Below, one piece after another: positions 35,785-49,937 of a stretch of DNA of 64,000 bases; position 1 is the stretch's first letter, and each line of letters opens with the position of its first letter. Below the pieces are notes generated by a model. The model was not told the DNA's origin. It saw only the letters and a program-made list of their open reading frames with translations, and did not search any database. This DNA comes from Pseudocercospora fijiensis CIRAD86 (Eukaryota; Ascomycota; Dothideomycetes; Mycosphaerellales; Mycosphaerellaceae). The translations under genes and the position numbers were made by a program. The stretch is from NCBI RefSeq assembly GCF_000340215.1, contig NW_006921539.1, positions 188,471-252,470 of the forward strand, given 5' to 3'.

Positions 35785-36549
35785 TCAGAGCTTCTCGCGT
35801 GGGAATTTGATCCCGCTGATCTGCTCCAACTCCTTCAAGAGTGTGTCTTGAGCATCGATGTCACCGGCCACGCTCTGATGTCGTCGTCCTTTCTGTGCGC
35901 CAGGTCCCCAGTATTCGCCCGTAGATCCAACACCCTCGGCCAGCGCAACGTAAGTCTTCACAGAAGCATTGATATCATCGGGAGCGCTTGCACCACCCAT
36001 CTTGGTCGGCACCCATCCCGGATCCAGTACATTGCTCTCCTCTACGCCTTGGGCTTTCAGATGCCTCGCGAATCCAAAAGCAAGCAAGATGTTGTGCAGC
36101 TTAGAATCCCCGTAGCCGCACTCTTTCAGGTTACGCAGTGAGCCATCGCCTCCATTGGACATTTGAGAACCGAGAAATACGTGTCGCTTTGAAGCACCAG
36201 CGACCAGAGATGTGAGAGCAAAGGGCGCCAATGTGTTGGTGGCAAATAATAGGCCATAGTCGCCTTCCGCTGCCTTCTTGCCGCTGACTCCGTGCATCAC
36301 GCCTGCGTTGTGGACGATGGCATCGACAGAGCCTAGGCTTTTGATGTCGTCGGCGAGCTTTCTGACATCTGAAAGTGAGGAAAGGTCGGCAACGAAGCAC
36401 TTTTCGGCTTTGGGACAGTTCTTCATTGCATCTTCGGCACGAGACGCAGATCGCGCATGGAGGTAGACTTGATGTCCACGGCTGGCAAGCTCCTTGGCAG
36501 CCAAGGAGCCAAGGCCATCAGCAGATCCGGTGATGATGATGCGTGCCAT
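35785..36549 (-). CDS. Short-chain dehydrogenase/reductase (classical SDR fold)
   Basis: Single exon, 254 aa from the ATG at 36,549; an in-frame upstream start would add 27 unlikely residues. The Rossmann nucleotide-binding loop TGSADGLG is at residues 7-14 and the structural HNAG at 80-83. The catalytic Ser is at about 128 (GSQM) and YGDSK (Tyr146, Lys150) forms the active site. DPGWVPTKMGG follows as in other SDRs of this class. Length matches the usual 250 aa. It should be an NAD(P)-dependent oxidoreductase of the cytosol, as no signal or membrane segment is seen. The substrate cannot be named. The neighbours do not suggest a biosynthetic cluster. Confidence 0.88.
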   Translation of the reverse strand: MARIIITGSADGLGSLAAKELASRGHQVYLHARSASRAEDAMKNCPKAEKCFVADLSSLSDVRKLADDIKSLGSVDAIVHNAGVMHGVSGKKAAEGDYGLLFATNTLAPFALTSLVAGASKRHVFLGSQMSNGGDGSLRNLKECGYGDSKLHNILLAFGFARHLKAQGVEESNVLDPGWVPTKMGGASAPDDINASVKTYVALAEGVGSTGEYWGPGAQKGRRHQSVAGDIDAQDTLLKELEQISGIKFPREKL

Positions 36550-36622
36550 GTGGGATGTTGGTTGTGCTCGACGGATGAAGGTACAGAAGAGATGGAAGTC
36601 AATGTTGTCAATGAAATGGGGA

Positions 36623-37108
36623 TCAACCAATTACGTCAGGCATTCGTAAAAGCCGGCTTCGAGGTCCTTTCGGTCGCACAGGACAGGTACTCGGGATCTC
36701 TGGGACCAAGCACCCCGAAGCATGCGAGCAATGAATGTAGTCGACGACATTGTCGGCTCGCCGCACATTGTCTCCAGTAGCACTGCCCAGCCTCTGGATG
36801 CCATCTACCATCTCTTCTCGATCATCATTCTGGCCTTTCAGCCCGACGACCTTTTCTTGAACATTATCGATCGTCTCTTCCGTACGACTGACCCCCTTTT
36901 CGATATCCCAGCTCTTCGTGTACACACGACCAATCGTTTCTCCGACTTATTTCACCTTTGCTTCTACACTGTTGCTCGTCTCTTCAATTTCGTCGGCCTG
37001 ATTACCGTCCCTGACCCAGCTTCAAACGATGACTGCTCGAGCACTTAAACGGCGCCTTTGGCTGGAGCGTTGCCAGCGCGCACAGTTCTACGTCTGGGAG
37101 CCATATCG
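36623..37108 (-). pseudogene. Possible small gene or gene remnant with charged helical segment
   Basis: On the - strand a candidate start (ATG at about 37,108, MAPRRRTVRAGNAPAKGAV) runs into TAA. The frame then gives DEIEETSNSVEAKVK, another TAA, and an open 100-codon stretch (36,925-36,623) rich in Glu, Asp and Arg with heptad-like spacing (TEETIDNVQEKVVGLKG). Two short introns (GTTTAA... and GTGAAA...) could join the pieces but have poor donor sites. It could be a decayed gene, a badly resolved short gene or chance. The family is not recognised. Confidence 0.3.
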
Positions 37109-37766
37109 ATGTCGTAGTCTACTGTGTCGGGAATACTGAGATCTCAAGCCCGTCATCGTGTGAGAAGACTGAGCGTACAACGGGGAAATGAGAGCAGGAG
37201 TAACGCACAGAGCTGCAATGAACGGGAATGTCCCTACTATTCTGTACCGCTCGATCTTGGACTGCATGTATTCCTGGAGACTCTCGCAGTTGGTGCGGAC
37301 GCGCTACGTTGATGCAACAGGCGATGTGAGAGGAGGACCGGAACCGGAACCAAGAGCGACAACCTGAGGCTGGTGCACGTCGGCTTGGCAGCGGTTTGCA
37401 CTTTCTCCTTCCTTCCCTTCACTCCGATGTCTTCTCTGGCAACATTTGACGACGAATGGAATATATCAGCTACACTTCCAGGATCTTCGCGAAGGTCGTG
37501 AGGGACAGTTTGACGCCACCTGAGCCACCCTTCGGCCAGGAACCCACTGGACTGTACGTACAATGGAGTACTGGCCGATGATAACAAATCTTGCCCGAAA
37601 TGGTTTCCTTGAGCGGCCGTCTGGCCTACGTGACTATGTCCATGTCAACCGATGCCGATAAGCAATGTACTGTACGTCATGACCTGCTCTCAGCACAAAG
37701 AGACATGTCGAGAAGACAGTTCAGAAATTCTTCGACACTGCGAAGCCGTAGACAAAGTCCGGCATA
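37109..37766. other. Intergenic region upstream of the M20 hydrolase
   Basis: Unique, non-RIP sequence between the possible remnant and the hydrolase start codon. It should contain the hydrolase promoter. No conserved motif is claimed. Confidence 0.4.
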
Positions 37767-39181
37767 ATGTTCGCTTTACGGCCTTCAAGGCCGTCCTACA
37801 TTAGAATTAGCAGGAACACACTCCAAGCGTATAGCAGCCTCACTTCGACGCATGCTCAGAAGTTTACGATCAATGGCGACAGACTATGGTAAAGAAGTTA
37901 CTGCGTGAAATTCAGAACGATCACTGAGCTGAGGCCAGGAACGATATCCATCACACAGCACAGTGGTCTGCCCCTAATGCCACGACCGCGGCTGGAGGTC
38001 TGTCCAGGCTGAGCGGTACAAGCTACGACAAAATGGCCAGAGACTGGTTTCGCGATCAAGTCACGGCACTTGGAGCAGAAACGTATACAGTCAATGCCAC
38101 CGGTTCACAATTTGCAACCTTCCCGGGCAAGGGCAAAGTGCCGCCAATCGCTATGGGCTCTCACCTTGACTCAGTTGCTACGGGAGGTCGCTTTGACGGT
38201 CCGTTGGGAGTGTTGGGCGCTCTCGAAGTTGTCCGCAGCATGAAAGAACAGGCTCTTGAGACTTTCGCACCTATCACGCTCATCAACTGGACCAACGAGG
38301 AAGGCGCTCGCTTCTTTCCGCCACTCGGCTCCTCTTGTGTCTACGCAGGCCAGAGCAGTGTGAATGCTGCGCATGAGAGTAAGGCCAACGATGGCGGGAG
38401 CGACACTCTCGGTGCTGCTCTTGCGTCTATCGGATATGTTGGACATGGACCAAACACGTTCCAGGAGTTTCCCATCTCGGCACATTTTGAAATTCATGTT
38501 GAGCAGCAGACCACTTTGGAAGCAGCGGGAAAGCCAGTGGGTTGGGTGGAAGGCTGGCAGGGCATTTCCGTGCTTGCAATGACGTTCCATGGCGAGGACG
38601 GGCATGCGAATACCTATCCGATGGAGCGCAGGAAAGACAGTCTGGTCACAGCTGCAAAAGCGATAGCTGATATCGAAGACCTTCCTTCAACACATGGTGG
38701 CTCCACAACAGTCACGAGCATTCTGTCAGGCCCTGTTGGCTGCTGCAATATCCAGAGCTGGACGAAGATCGTTTTCTGCTTGATGCACCCGGACTCGGAG
38801 AAACTTGCAGCCATGGCGAAAGATGTAGAAGCCCGAGCAAACAGCCGAGCGGCAGCCGCAAGAGTCAAGCTTGACACTACTCGCATCATGCACTTGGAGC
38901 CCGGCAAGTTTTGGCCTGAGGCTGTTGAATGCGTGAAGCGTGCGTGCGGCGACAAGGGCATTGGAGCTAACACTTTGACTGCTCACGATAGTACGATGAC
39001 CACGCTTGTGTGTCCTACGGCGATGGTGTTCGCACGAGCCCAAGACGGAGTGTCACATGCTGCCAAGGAATGGACGAGCAAAGAGGATTGCGCTGAGAGC
39101 GCTTTGGTGCTCGGAAAGTCAGTGCTCGAGTATGATTACCTCCTGCAGCATGATCTGACTGTCGATGCTTTGTCTGCATAG
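37767..39181 (+). CDS. M20-family Zn amidohydrolase (N-carbamoyl-L-amino-acid hydrolase/ureidohydrolase type), probably mitochondrial
   Basis: Two exons: 37,767-37,888 and 37,939-39,181, giving 454 aa. The 50-nt intron (GTAAAG...CAG) restores the family's N-terminal INGDRLW/NDIHHTAQWSA, which is lost if translation starts at 38,033. The first 30 residues (MFALRPSRPSYIRISRN and on) are basic, Ser/Arg-rich and acid-free, as in a mitochondrial presequence. Metal and substrate motifs: GSHLDSV, GGRFDGPLGVLGALEV, NEEGARFFPP, HFEIHVEQ and a late DGVSHAAKEW. The fold has a catalytic and a lid domain. It hydrolyses C-N bonds in carbamoyl or ureido compounds; the exact substrate (carbamoyl amino acid, beta-ureidopropionate or allantoate) is not decidable here. 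One strand near VFCLMHPDSEKL is shorter than usual. Confidence 0.87.
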
Positions 39182-39435
39182 TTCGTGCGGTGGAAATTTA
39201 GCGAAGCACACATCTGAAAATTCAGTGGCTGTCATCGTACTTGCCAGAAAATGAGTCGAAGCAGTCGCAATGTCCGCGCAAATCAGGATCAGATTGAATG
39301 GCTCCTTCCCATACACTTCACATGCGCGTTTTGGCAAGGGCGGGAGATGCCCGTGCTGGAAAGCCTCACGGTTGTCAACATCTTGAGACTCCACATGCAA
39401 ACCTGCGTCGCAAGTGCACGCCGCAAAAACCGAAC

Positions 39436-40251
39436 ATGAAAACCCGAGGCCTCATCACCTGCGCTGGCCTGCTGTACGAAGGCAGCAACTATTCCAAATG
39501 GCGCGCCAAAGTCGAAGCCATCATCAAGCTCCACTATGGCAGCACTGACCCGCGCCAGCCCCTACCAATCTTGGCATATGTCGACTCTGAAACATCATCA
39601 GCAAAGATCCGTTATCTTGTCAGTGAGGGACTTCTGCAGCGTGTGCCAGAAAACATCAAGAGCAAGCCTTTGCCACTTCTCGACTATCTGTCGGAGCTGG
39701 CCAAACCATTTGATTTGATGGGCCTCACAGCAGAGGTCAGGGTCAAGATCTATGATTACGCGCTTCAGAACGAGGAGGGATTTCATGAAATATGGTGGCA
39801 ATTCGAGGGGATTTTGTACAAGTCAAGATCTCCAGCGCTGCTGTGCGTGTCACTGCAGGTGCGAAAAGAAGCGATGCCTGTCTTCTACGAGACAAAGAAA
39901 TTCGGTGTTAGATTTGCAGACAGCATCGGCCGCTCGACTAAACACACGACCTTCGCGCTCCAGAAATGGGCAGCCAATATCGCAGGAGAACGACTCCGGC
40001 ATCTGCGCAATGTCTTCTTCCAGGTCCACCAGGAGCATCTCACGTTCGACGTCGATCTTCACTACTCCGAGCAAGAAGGTCTCCACATGTCTTGGTTCAA
40101 ACTTCATTACAGCGATGACGATCATTTCGAAGACCAGCTGAAGGCTCATATCGCAGCCACTGAAGTGTACCGACAAGCTACCGACATGAAAGGCGAAGCC
40201 ATCATCTTGGTTATCACAAGCAAGCGATCGCTGTGGGGGATTGATGTATGA
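39436..40251 (+). CDS. Hypothetical fungal protein with F-box-like/2EXR-type N-terminal motif
   Basis: Single exon, 271 aa from the ATG at 39,436, which has A at -3. The in-frame ATG at 39,298 would give 317 aa but has a weaker context. FDLMGLTAEVRVKIYDYAL resembles the LPxELRxxIYxxAL helix seen at the start of many fungal F-box-like and 2EXR-domain proteins. PALLCVSLQVRKEAMPVFYE matches the following segment in that group (LL.vcrqiR.Ea..ily). No catalytic residues, signal peptide or membrane segment are seen. A role in ubiquitin ligase adaptors is possible but unproven. The stop lies about 450 bp before the aminotransferase. Confidence 0.65.
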   Translation: MKTRGLITCAGLLYEGSNYSKWRAKVEAIIKLHYGSTDPRQPLPILAYVDSETSSAKIRYLVSEGLLQRVPENIKSKPLPLLDYLSELAKPFDLMGLTAEVRVKIYDYALQNEEGFHEIWWQFEGILYKSRSPALLCVSLQVRKEAMPVFYETKKFGVRFADSIGRSTKHTTFALQKWAANIAGERLRHLRNVFFQVHQEHLTFDVDLHYSEQEGLHMSWFKLHYSDDDHFEDQLKAHIAATEVYRQATDMKGEAIILVITSKRSLWGIDV

Positions 40252-42163
<1,912 letters not shown>

Positions 42164-42483
42164 AAAGAACGGCTCTGGAAGAACTTGACTTGAATGACAT
42201 GAGAGGATGAATGAGGAAAAGAAAAATCGACAGCGGCTCAACGCCATTGGGGCGGAGGGCTGCATGATACAGCTACGTGTATATGTGTAAAAACTCAGCA
42301 TGGGAATGGTGTGAAGCCTGGCGCTCATCGACTCAGTAGAAGCTGACCGACCGAAAGAGCAATGCAATGCAATGCAATTGTGGTAGGCTCACTCGTACCT
42401 CTGTCTACAATTCTTCCACCATCTCGCCCTTTCTCACCTCCTCCCCTCAAATCCATACCATCTCCTCCCCACGTCTCACATAC
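42164..42483. other. 3' flank of the aminotransferase, end of gene block
   Basis: Unique sequence with normal CpA/TpG content and a short (aatgc)n run at 42,360-42,377. From about 42,484 the sequence switches abruptly to TpA-rich, CpA/TpG-poor repeat. Confidence 0.5.
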
Positions 42484-42992
42484 GACTAGTTGAAAGATTA
42501 AAAGCCTTCCTACCTAACTATAAGTCTATAACACCCTCAAACAAACAATATTACTCCTCTACTACGCAACTCCTATTAACAAACTAGCAGTTAGTTCCGT
42601 AACCCGTGCGGTATTGTAAGAAGCTATTGTGTTATTATCTACCTATAAATAGAACAACCTCCCCCTAGGAATAATTATAACACTTAGCTCCTAATAACTA
42701 GTTATAACTAGTCCGCTATTTAATCCCTAGGTAAAATTATATTTAATTCTATATATACTAGACGTAGATTAGTTATTATTATATTAGCTAGATAGATCTA
42801 TATTGATTATAATATTAGAGTAGTTAACGAAGTAGTATATAGTATATTAGTAGATATAGTAGGTTATAGGTAGGTCCTAGTTACTAAAGTTACTAAAGAC
42901 TCTTACTAAAATATACTAGAGATTTCTTAGAAGCTTAGTACTAGTTCTTCTAGTTACTAGGTCTTCGACTACTATATAAAGAGTATAGTAGG
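42484..42992. other. RIP-affected sequence left of copy C
   Basis: AT-rich, no readable frame. It ends with taaagagtatagtagg (42,977-42,992), which recurs just after the 3' LTR of copy C. Together with 50,151-50,650 it appears to be one older repeat split by copy C. Confidence 0.5.
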
Positions 42993-43188
42993 TATTAGGG
43001 CTAAAGAGGCTATACGTGATTAGCATATAACTAGGCTAAGTAAAGCTAGGGTCTTAGTGCCTTAGGCAGGGCTTAGCGCTTAGTAATAGGCTAACTTGCC
43101 TACCTTCCTCCCTCCCCTCCTAGCTCCTTATCGAATACTACTTGTACCTACTACTACCCTATCTACCTACTAATATACCCGTCTTATA
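42993..43188 (+). repeat. 5' LTR of family 2 copy C
   Basis: TATTAGGGC to GTCTTATA. The sequence after it (tagtattcgatccaccc) matches the region inside the 5' LTR of copy B, so it is the 5' LTR. Confidence 0.88.
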
Positions 43189-43445
43189 TAGTATTCGATC
43201 CACCCTTTAAGGGCAGTAGCTAGATAGTCCTTATTTCAAGCTTTTAGCGGTATAGCTACGGATAAGACTAATCTAACTATATTGCGCCCGAAGAACGGGA
43301 CCTATATATACTATTCTATCGAAGCAACCGTACTAATTATTAAGCAAGGCCTTCTATACGGCCTATTACACTAAGTTAAGCATACTAAGCCGATACCTAC
43401 TAATTCCGCTATATCCGTATCTTAGAGGCTAATAACACATTATTA

Positions 43446-44700
43446 GTGTCGCCCCTTATAATAGCCGGTTTATTACGAAACAACAACCATACTACCGCTA
43501 GTAGCGCTAGCAATAACAACGCTAGTAGTATAGTGCCTACTAAAGTGCCTACTAAAGCACCTGCTAAAGTGCCTCCTACCGAAGAGCCTACTATAGGACC
43601 TGCTAAAGAAGAACCTATAATTCTAGGTAACGACCTAGAATTGCCTATCGACGACATTCTTAATAATATTGTTAACCGTCGATATAGCTAACTAGCCTTT
43701 AGCCCTTAGCTAGTAGCGAGGCTTTAAGAAGCTACCTAAAACAGGCTTACTACCTTACGTTAAGAATAATAGCTAAAGGATAATCTTCTCGAGATTCGCC
43801 GCCTCTAGGAATCTCTAACAACTACTACTAAGCTAATAGCAGGACCTTCTTTACTACCTATCTAAAAGAAGGATGCTAAACTTAAGGACTATACCGTATT
43901 TAATAGCTCTAGTCGGAAGTAGTATAACGACTATATTCGTAACTATAAACTTAACTAGCGCAACGCACTAAGAGCGCTACTAGACGACTATTCCTTAGTC
44001 GTACACGCTATATAGTACATTAATAGCGACCTAAAGCGTATATAGGATAACTATTTTAACTCCCTTAACGATTAGACCGCTGTTTAGTAGCAGACCTATA
44101 AAACTATTATGCTAGATACCCTTAGAAACCCTATACTAAGGCAACAATATGCTTAGGACTAGTACCTTCGAGCTAAGTAAAAGACTGACTAATCGGCCCG
44201 CTTATTCGAGGCCTATTTAAAAACCCTTAAAGACGACCTTCCGCCTAAGACTAATTCTATATAGATCTCCGAGATACGCCTAAAACTTAGATAGGAGCTT
44301 ATCCTCGAATTAGACCGTCGCCGTATATTCGAATAAGCTAATCTAATACGCATTTAATTTATAGTCGAAGTAGAAACAGCCGAACGGGCTGTTTAGCTCT
44401 AATAACGACTAGAATTAAGGATCCGACTAACTAGTACTAACCGTAGCAACCGTAGTAGCCGCGGAGGAAACTAAGGTTCCTACTATAATAACAATACTAA
44501 TAATAGGAATAGTAACGACCGTAGGAGAGGCCGTAGCCGGCGGCTATATAGAGGAGGCCGTAATAGGGGCCGTAGAAGGGGCTCGTATCCCTACAATACT
44601 AACCGTTCTACTAACAATAACAATAGCTACGGCAGTCTACTAACCGGATTGAAGTGCTTTAATTGTAATAGTACTAGCTATCTACTAGGCTAATACGACA
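43446..44700 (+). pseudogene. Gag of family 2 copy C with broken CCHC knuckle
   Basis: The frame opens with an Asn/Pro/Thr/Ala-rich stretch (43,446-43,691), including VPTKVPTKAPAKVPPTEEPT, a five-fold imperfect repeat of TKVP/AKVP. The knuckle at 44,655-44,697 reads CFNCNSTSYLLG, then a stop and Tyr. The expected CxxCx4Hx4C has lost His (CAC to TAC) and the last Cys (TGC to TAC), both RIP changes. A Tyr/Arg-rich RGR-like segment precedes it (44,500-44,600). The opposite-strand open frame here is a shadow. Confidence 0.7.
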
Positions 44701-45415
44701 AACCTAAGGACTAGGCCCGAATTAACCGTACTTCCGCTAAATACCGAAAGTACCTCTTAGCGGCTAACGCTACCCCTATCGGCCCCTCTAATTAGTCGAA
44801 AAAAGAGTAAGCGCCGTACTAACTATTAGCCTCGTATAGCGTAAAACTATCGACATTATACTAGCTATTATACGCCCCTGTCTTATATAGGACATATATA
44901 GAGACAACTACAAGACTAAGGTTATGCTAGATCTAGGAAATTCGGTTAGCGCCCTTATTAATTACCGCCTAGCTAAGCAATTAGACCTCCGATAATTGCC
45001 TAGAACTAATATACTAACCCTTGCTTAGTTTAATAACGCTCGGCACTTAACCTATAGAGCCTACTATATTCCTATAGTTCTAAAAGACGACCTCGGCAAT
45101 AAACGCTTACTAGACTTTACTGCCTATATAGTAGACATAGACAGCCTCCTATCCGATATTGTTATTAGCAACCCTATTCTTAAGTACTATGCTATAGTTA
45201 TAGACTTAGGCAGTTAATAATAGCGATTTAGAATCGCTAGGAGAGAGGACATTAAATATATCGATATTAGCGAGTGTCCTAATAATATTAGGGTCCTGTT
45301 TATTAGCAACCTAATACCTGCCTTAGCTAATCCGATAGCTAATCTTCTTAGTAGAGATAACGATAAACCTATACCCCCTAATAGCATAGACCCTAATTAG
45401 CTCTCTCGTATACTA

Positions 45416-45998
45416 GTGCCTATTCGAGAAACCTGTGTTAATGTGTTTGAACACTACTTAGCATCGACATTGCCTATGTTTAAAGAGACGGATTATAAGA
45501 TTAATATTATAGAGGGTAAGGAGGTTCCTTTTAGCCCCCTCTATAACCTTAGTAAGCGAGAGCTTGCTATATTACGTAAGTACCTAGAGGAAAACCTAGC
45601 TAATAGTCGTATTCGGTATAGTAACAGTCCTACTAGTGCACCTATTCTATTCGTACTAAAGAAGGATAGTAGCCTACGCCTATATATTAATTACCGTAGA
45701 CTTAATACTATTACTATTAAGGACCGTTGTCTACTTCCGCTTATTAATAAGACCCTCGATCGCCTCTCTAGTACCTACTACTATACTATATTAGACATTA
45801 AGGATATATACTATCGTATCCGTATCCGTAAGGGTAATAAATAGAAAACAGCTTTCCGCACTTACTATAGCTATTTCGAGTACTTAGTTATGCTATTTAG
45901 GCTAGCTAATGCCCCTACAACATTCTAGTCCTATATTAATCGGGACCTTTCGGGCCTATTAGACTATCTCTATATAGTTTACCTAGATAACATCCTAG
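45416..45998 (+). pseudogene. Reverse transcriptase of family 2 copy C
   Basis: 142 open codons (45,416-45,844) contain YKINIIEGKEVPFSPLYN, PILFVLKKDSSLRLYIN, LPLINKTLDRL and LDIKDIYYRIRI. After one stop the catalytic box reads YLDN (about 45,980) instead of YLDD, from GAC to AAC in TpG context. Very close to copy B's RT, so the two derive from recent relatives. Confidence 0.85.
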
Positions 45999-47339
45999 TT
46001 TATACACATTTACCTAATATTGCAGAACACTAGGCCGTAGTGCGTAAGGTCCTCGACCGCCTACGAGCCTATAGACTATATTACAAACCTTCTAAATACA
46101 CCTTTGCTACTAAAGAGGTGTCCTTCCTTAGCTTCCTCGTATTAACCGAGGGTATTAAGGCTGATCCTAATCGGATTAAAACAATTACTAAATAGCCTGT
46201 TCCTACGTCTATTAAGGAGCTTTAATCGTTCCTCGGCTTCGCTAATTTCTACCGCCGCTTTATTAAGGGCTATTTACGGCATGTAATGCCCCTAACTAAG
46301 CTTACTAAAACTAAGGCTAACCCGTCTAGGGAATTCAAATAGACTAACAAAACGCAACCCGCTTTTAACGGTCTAAAGAAGCGATTTACTAAAGTCCCCT
46401 TATTATACTATTTCGTACTAAGTAAGCAGATCCGAATTAAGACTAACGCTTTATAGTTCGCTATATTAGCTATTATATTACAATAGGCTAATAACACCTA
46501 CTAGCACCCGATTGCCTTCTTCTCGAGGAAGATAATTAATGCTAAACGTCGCTACGAGACCTACAAGTAAGAGCTCCTAGCTATTATCGAGGCCTTTAAG
46601 TATTAGAGGCATTACCTCGATAGGGCTTAATATATAATACAGGTCTATACAGACTATAACAACCTCCGTAGTATTACTAAGGTTACTAGGGTTATAGGTC
46701 GATAGGCTAGATAGGCCGTCTATAGTAACGGTCTACCTCGCCGGGTTCGATTTTAATATATTATACTAGCTAGGCGTAAGTAACCCTACCGATAGCCTAT
46801 CGAGGCGACCTAATTACGACAGCGAGACCTAATATATTAATTCTTTGTTTCTAACCCTATAGTATAAGATTGCTATAGCCTATATTGTTAATAAGCAAGC
46901 GTAGGATAAGCGGACTTCCGGACCCCGCGGCGGTAACAAATACTATAGCGGAGTTGTCGTTCTTCTAGTGTGCGTTAGAAAGGACGTAGATCGCTCGAGC
47001 TATAATAACTCGATTAAGGACATTGCTATCTATAGTAATAGTCTATATAGCGATAGCACTATAGAAGAGGTTATAGTAGTTCTAGCTACTAGTGCTATTA
47101 GATACATATAATACGTACCTCGTTTAATAGCGAGGGTACTATTAAATAACCTTGCAAATAGGGATAGTTAATCGTTTATAAATAAGCTGTTACGGGCTTA
47201 GTAGAGGGACGCCTTTGCTATTAACCGTATTAATAGGCTTGTAAGTAGGCGAACGACTCGATCTAGTAAGAGTAACAACTAGTCGATCGACGACAAGGGT
47301 TACTTAAAGTTTAAGGGCAGATACTATGTCCCCGCTAAA

Positions 47340-48715
47340 TAATCGATTAGACAAGAGCTTTTAAAGAGGCACTATAATAGTAAGCTCGCTAGTTACTATA
47401 GTATAGAGAGGTCGTACGAGCTACTATCGCGTATATACTACTAGCTAAATAGTAAACGGTATATAAAGGAGTATATACAGACCTGTATAGTATACTAGCG
47501 AGTTAAAGCACCGAAGTACTTACCGTTCGGCGAGTTGTCTTCGCTCCCGATTCTAAAGAAGCCATTTGCTAAGCTAATAATAGACTTTATTATAGGCCTT
47601 CCTCCTACTAAGCGTAGAGGTAGCAAGGATGTGTATAATGCTATCCTTGTTATAGTAGATCGATTTACTAAAGGCGCTCGATATATCCCGGCGCGTAAGG
47701 ATTAGACTGCTATTAATATAGTAGAGGCGCTATAGACTAACATCTTCTATATCTATTAGGGAACCTCTAAGGGGATCGTATCCGATCGTAGATCGATACT
47801 AATATCTTACTATTAGAGCGAGATTTGCTTATAGCTAAGACTAAAGTATCGGCTATTAACAGCCTTCTATCTATAGACTAACGGTTAAACAGAGAGGTAG
47901 AATGCTACCCTATAGTAGTACTTACGCAGTTATATTAACGAGAACCCTAACGACTAGGTCAACCTCCTATAACTAGCTAAATTCGTATATAATAATAGTG
48001 TCTACTTATCGACTAAGGTATTACTATACATAGCTATAATAGGCTAGAACGCTGCTATACTATAAGACCTACTATCGCTCGAGGCCGAGCGTAAGGAAAG
48101 GGAAGCGCGTTAAGTACTAGAGATACTAGCGGCAATAGAACGTATCTAGAAGATACGAGAAATCTATACTAAGATAGCTAAGAAGCTAATAAGGGCTTAA
48201 GAGTACTAAAAGACCTACTACGATAAGCGCTATATACTAATAACCTTTAAATAAGGCGATATAGTTATACTAAGCACTAAGAACCTCCGCATTCGCAAGC
48301 ACCTATTACCTAATAGCAAAACAAGGCCTAAGCTTGCACTAAGATATATTAGCCTATTCCGCATTCGAGAGGTTAAGGGCTCCTCCGCATAGGCCTATTA
48401 GTTGTAGCTTCTACCTTATTATACTATCTATAACACCTTCTACGTATCCCTCCTTAAACTATACTACTAGCGTAAAGGCGATAAAGCGCCTACTAAGTTA
48501 GAAGAAGTCTTAGCTAATAGTAAAGAGCTATAGTCTATAGAACGTATCCTAAAGCACTAGACTAGGCAAGGCAAGAAGGAGTACCTACTAAGATAGTAGG
48601 GCTATTTACTAGAATAGGACTTATAGGAAGCTAAAGACTCCTTTAAAGACATAACCGAGTTGTTAGATAAGTATTAGACTAGCGTAAAGAACAAGAAGAA
48701 GGCTAAGGGCCTATA
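47340..48715 (+). pseudogene. Integrase and chromodomain of family 2 copy C
   Basis: Readable pieces are KEYIQTCIVY (zinc-binding CxxC region), KLIIDFIIGLPPTKRRGSKD, AILVIVDRFTKGARYIPA and GIVSDRRS (catalytic Asp residues). The chromodomain follows at 48,560-48,715 (EYLLR, GYLLE, EAKDSFKDITELLDKY). Stops are at expected Trp and Gln codons. This copy lets the truncated chromodomain at position 2 be recognised. Confidence 0.8.
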
Positions 48716-49937
48716 ATGTTACTAGAAAGGCCTAGGAACAATACTACCCCCGGGGTGCTATTAAGCTAACTAATTAGAGGCAAGCAATTGTTAGCAAAGG
48801 ATAATAAGACTATACTACGATAACGAACGCGCAACGAGTACTAACGAGCGCACTATAACTGTTAACTAATCGCCTGCTCTTTTAAGGAATCTACCTCTTT
48901 ACTAGTATACCTTATAAGGTCCTCCTCTTAGCGCCCCTCTTATTCCTACGTCCTATCGGAGCCCTAAGGCCTAGGCGGTCGACAGAGGCGGCGCGCGCGC
49001 GTAGGCGGATAGTGTTAGTAATAATAATAGTAACGACGGTATTACGCTTATACTAAAGGGCGACACGGCCGGCGCGGCTATATTAGTAACAGTATTATAG
49101 AGTGTATTATTAGTCGAAGAAGGAAATCGAAAGCAAGGTAAAGTTAACGCTAAGACGACTAGCGCCGCTATTGTTAATATTACTTGCTACTATTACTACG
49201 CCTACAGACATAACCTTACCTGCACTACGAGCCTAAGGCACCTTTAATTAAAACTTTAATTAAAACTTTAAGCCGCCTAAAAGATTAAGCGACTAATAGA
49301 CTAACTAAAAGCAAAAACTATAGAGCTAAGCTAGCTAGGGTCGATCTTACGGACAATAGGTTACTCCTCGATCTATCTAACCCTTTAAGCGAGGCAAACC
49401 TCTGCTACTACACTTATAATAGCCTTTACTTATAGAAACTAGACGAGCTGTGTTTTTTAAAAGATAAGATAAGATTAATAATTAAAGGCTACTAAACCTA
49501 ACTAATTAGGGCTAGTAAAACTACGACAGTAGATAATAGCCCTCGTAATAACAAGAACAACCCTCGGAAGCGGACATTGCTAGGTCTTTTAAGAGTAGAC
49601 GTAAAGAACTCGGTACGACATTACCTAGAACGGAGGTAGGGCTATAATACCTCGTATGTCTACCTATTATAGTAGGGAAGACGCGCTCGTATTACAACTA
49701 GTCGAAGGCCCTTAATTCTCGTAGTTATATACTACTTTATTACATACAAGGATAGCGTAGTTAGACTTAGACATTGTGTTATATTAGAGGTAAGGTTTGA
49801 TATAGTTATATAATTAGGTAGTTAAGTGTTTAATTTAACGCGGGCTAAGTGGCTTGTTAGACTTACTAAGTTAGCGGCAATAGAGGTCGTAGAATGTAGA
49901 TAGGCTACGAGGGCGCGGCCTCTAGAAGGGAAGCGTG

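Noticed and set aside
38171..38605. 144-codon frame antisense to the M20 hydrolase
   Set aside because: Shadow of a strongly supported enzyme gene.
43409..43657. Hydrophobic 82-codon frame on the - strand (and its twin at 23,146-23,409 on +)
   Set aside because: Antisense shadow of the Ala/Pro/Thr-rich gag repeats in family 2; present because the gag is repetitive.
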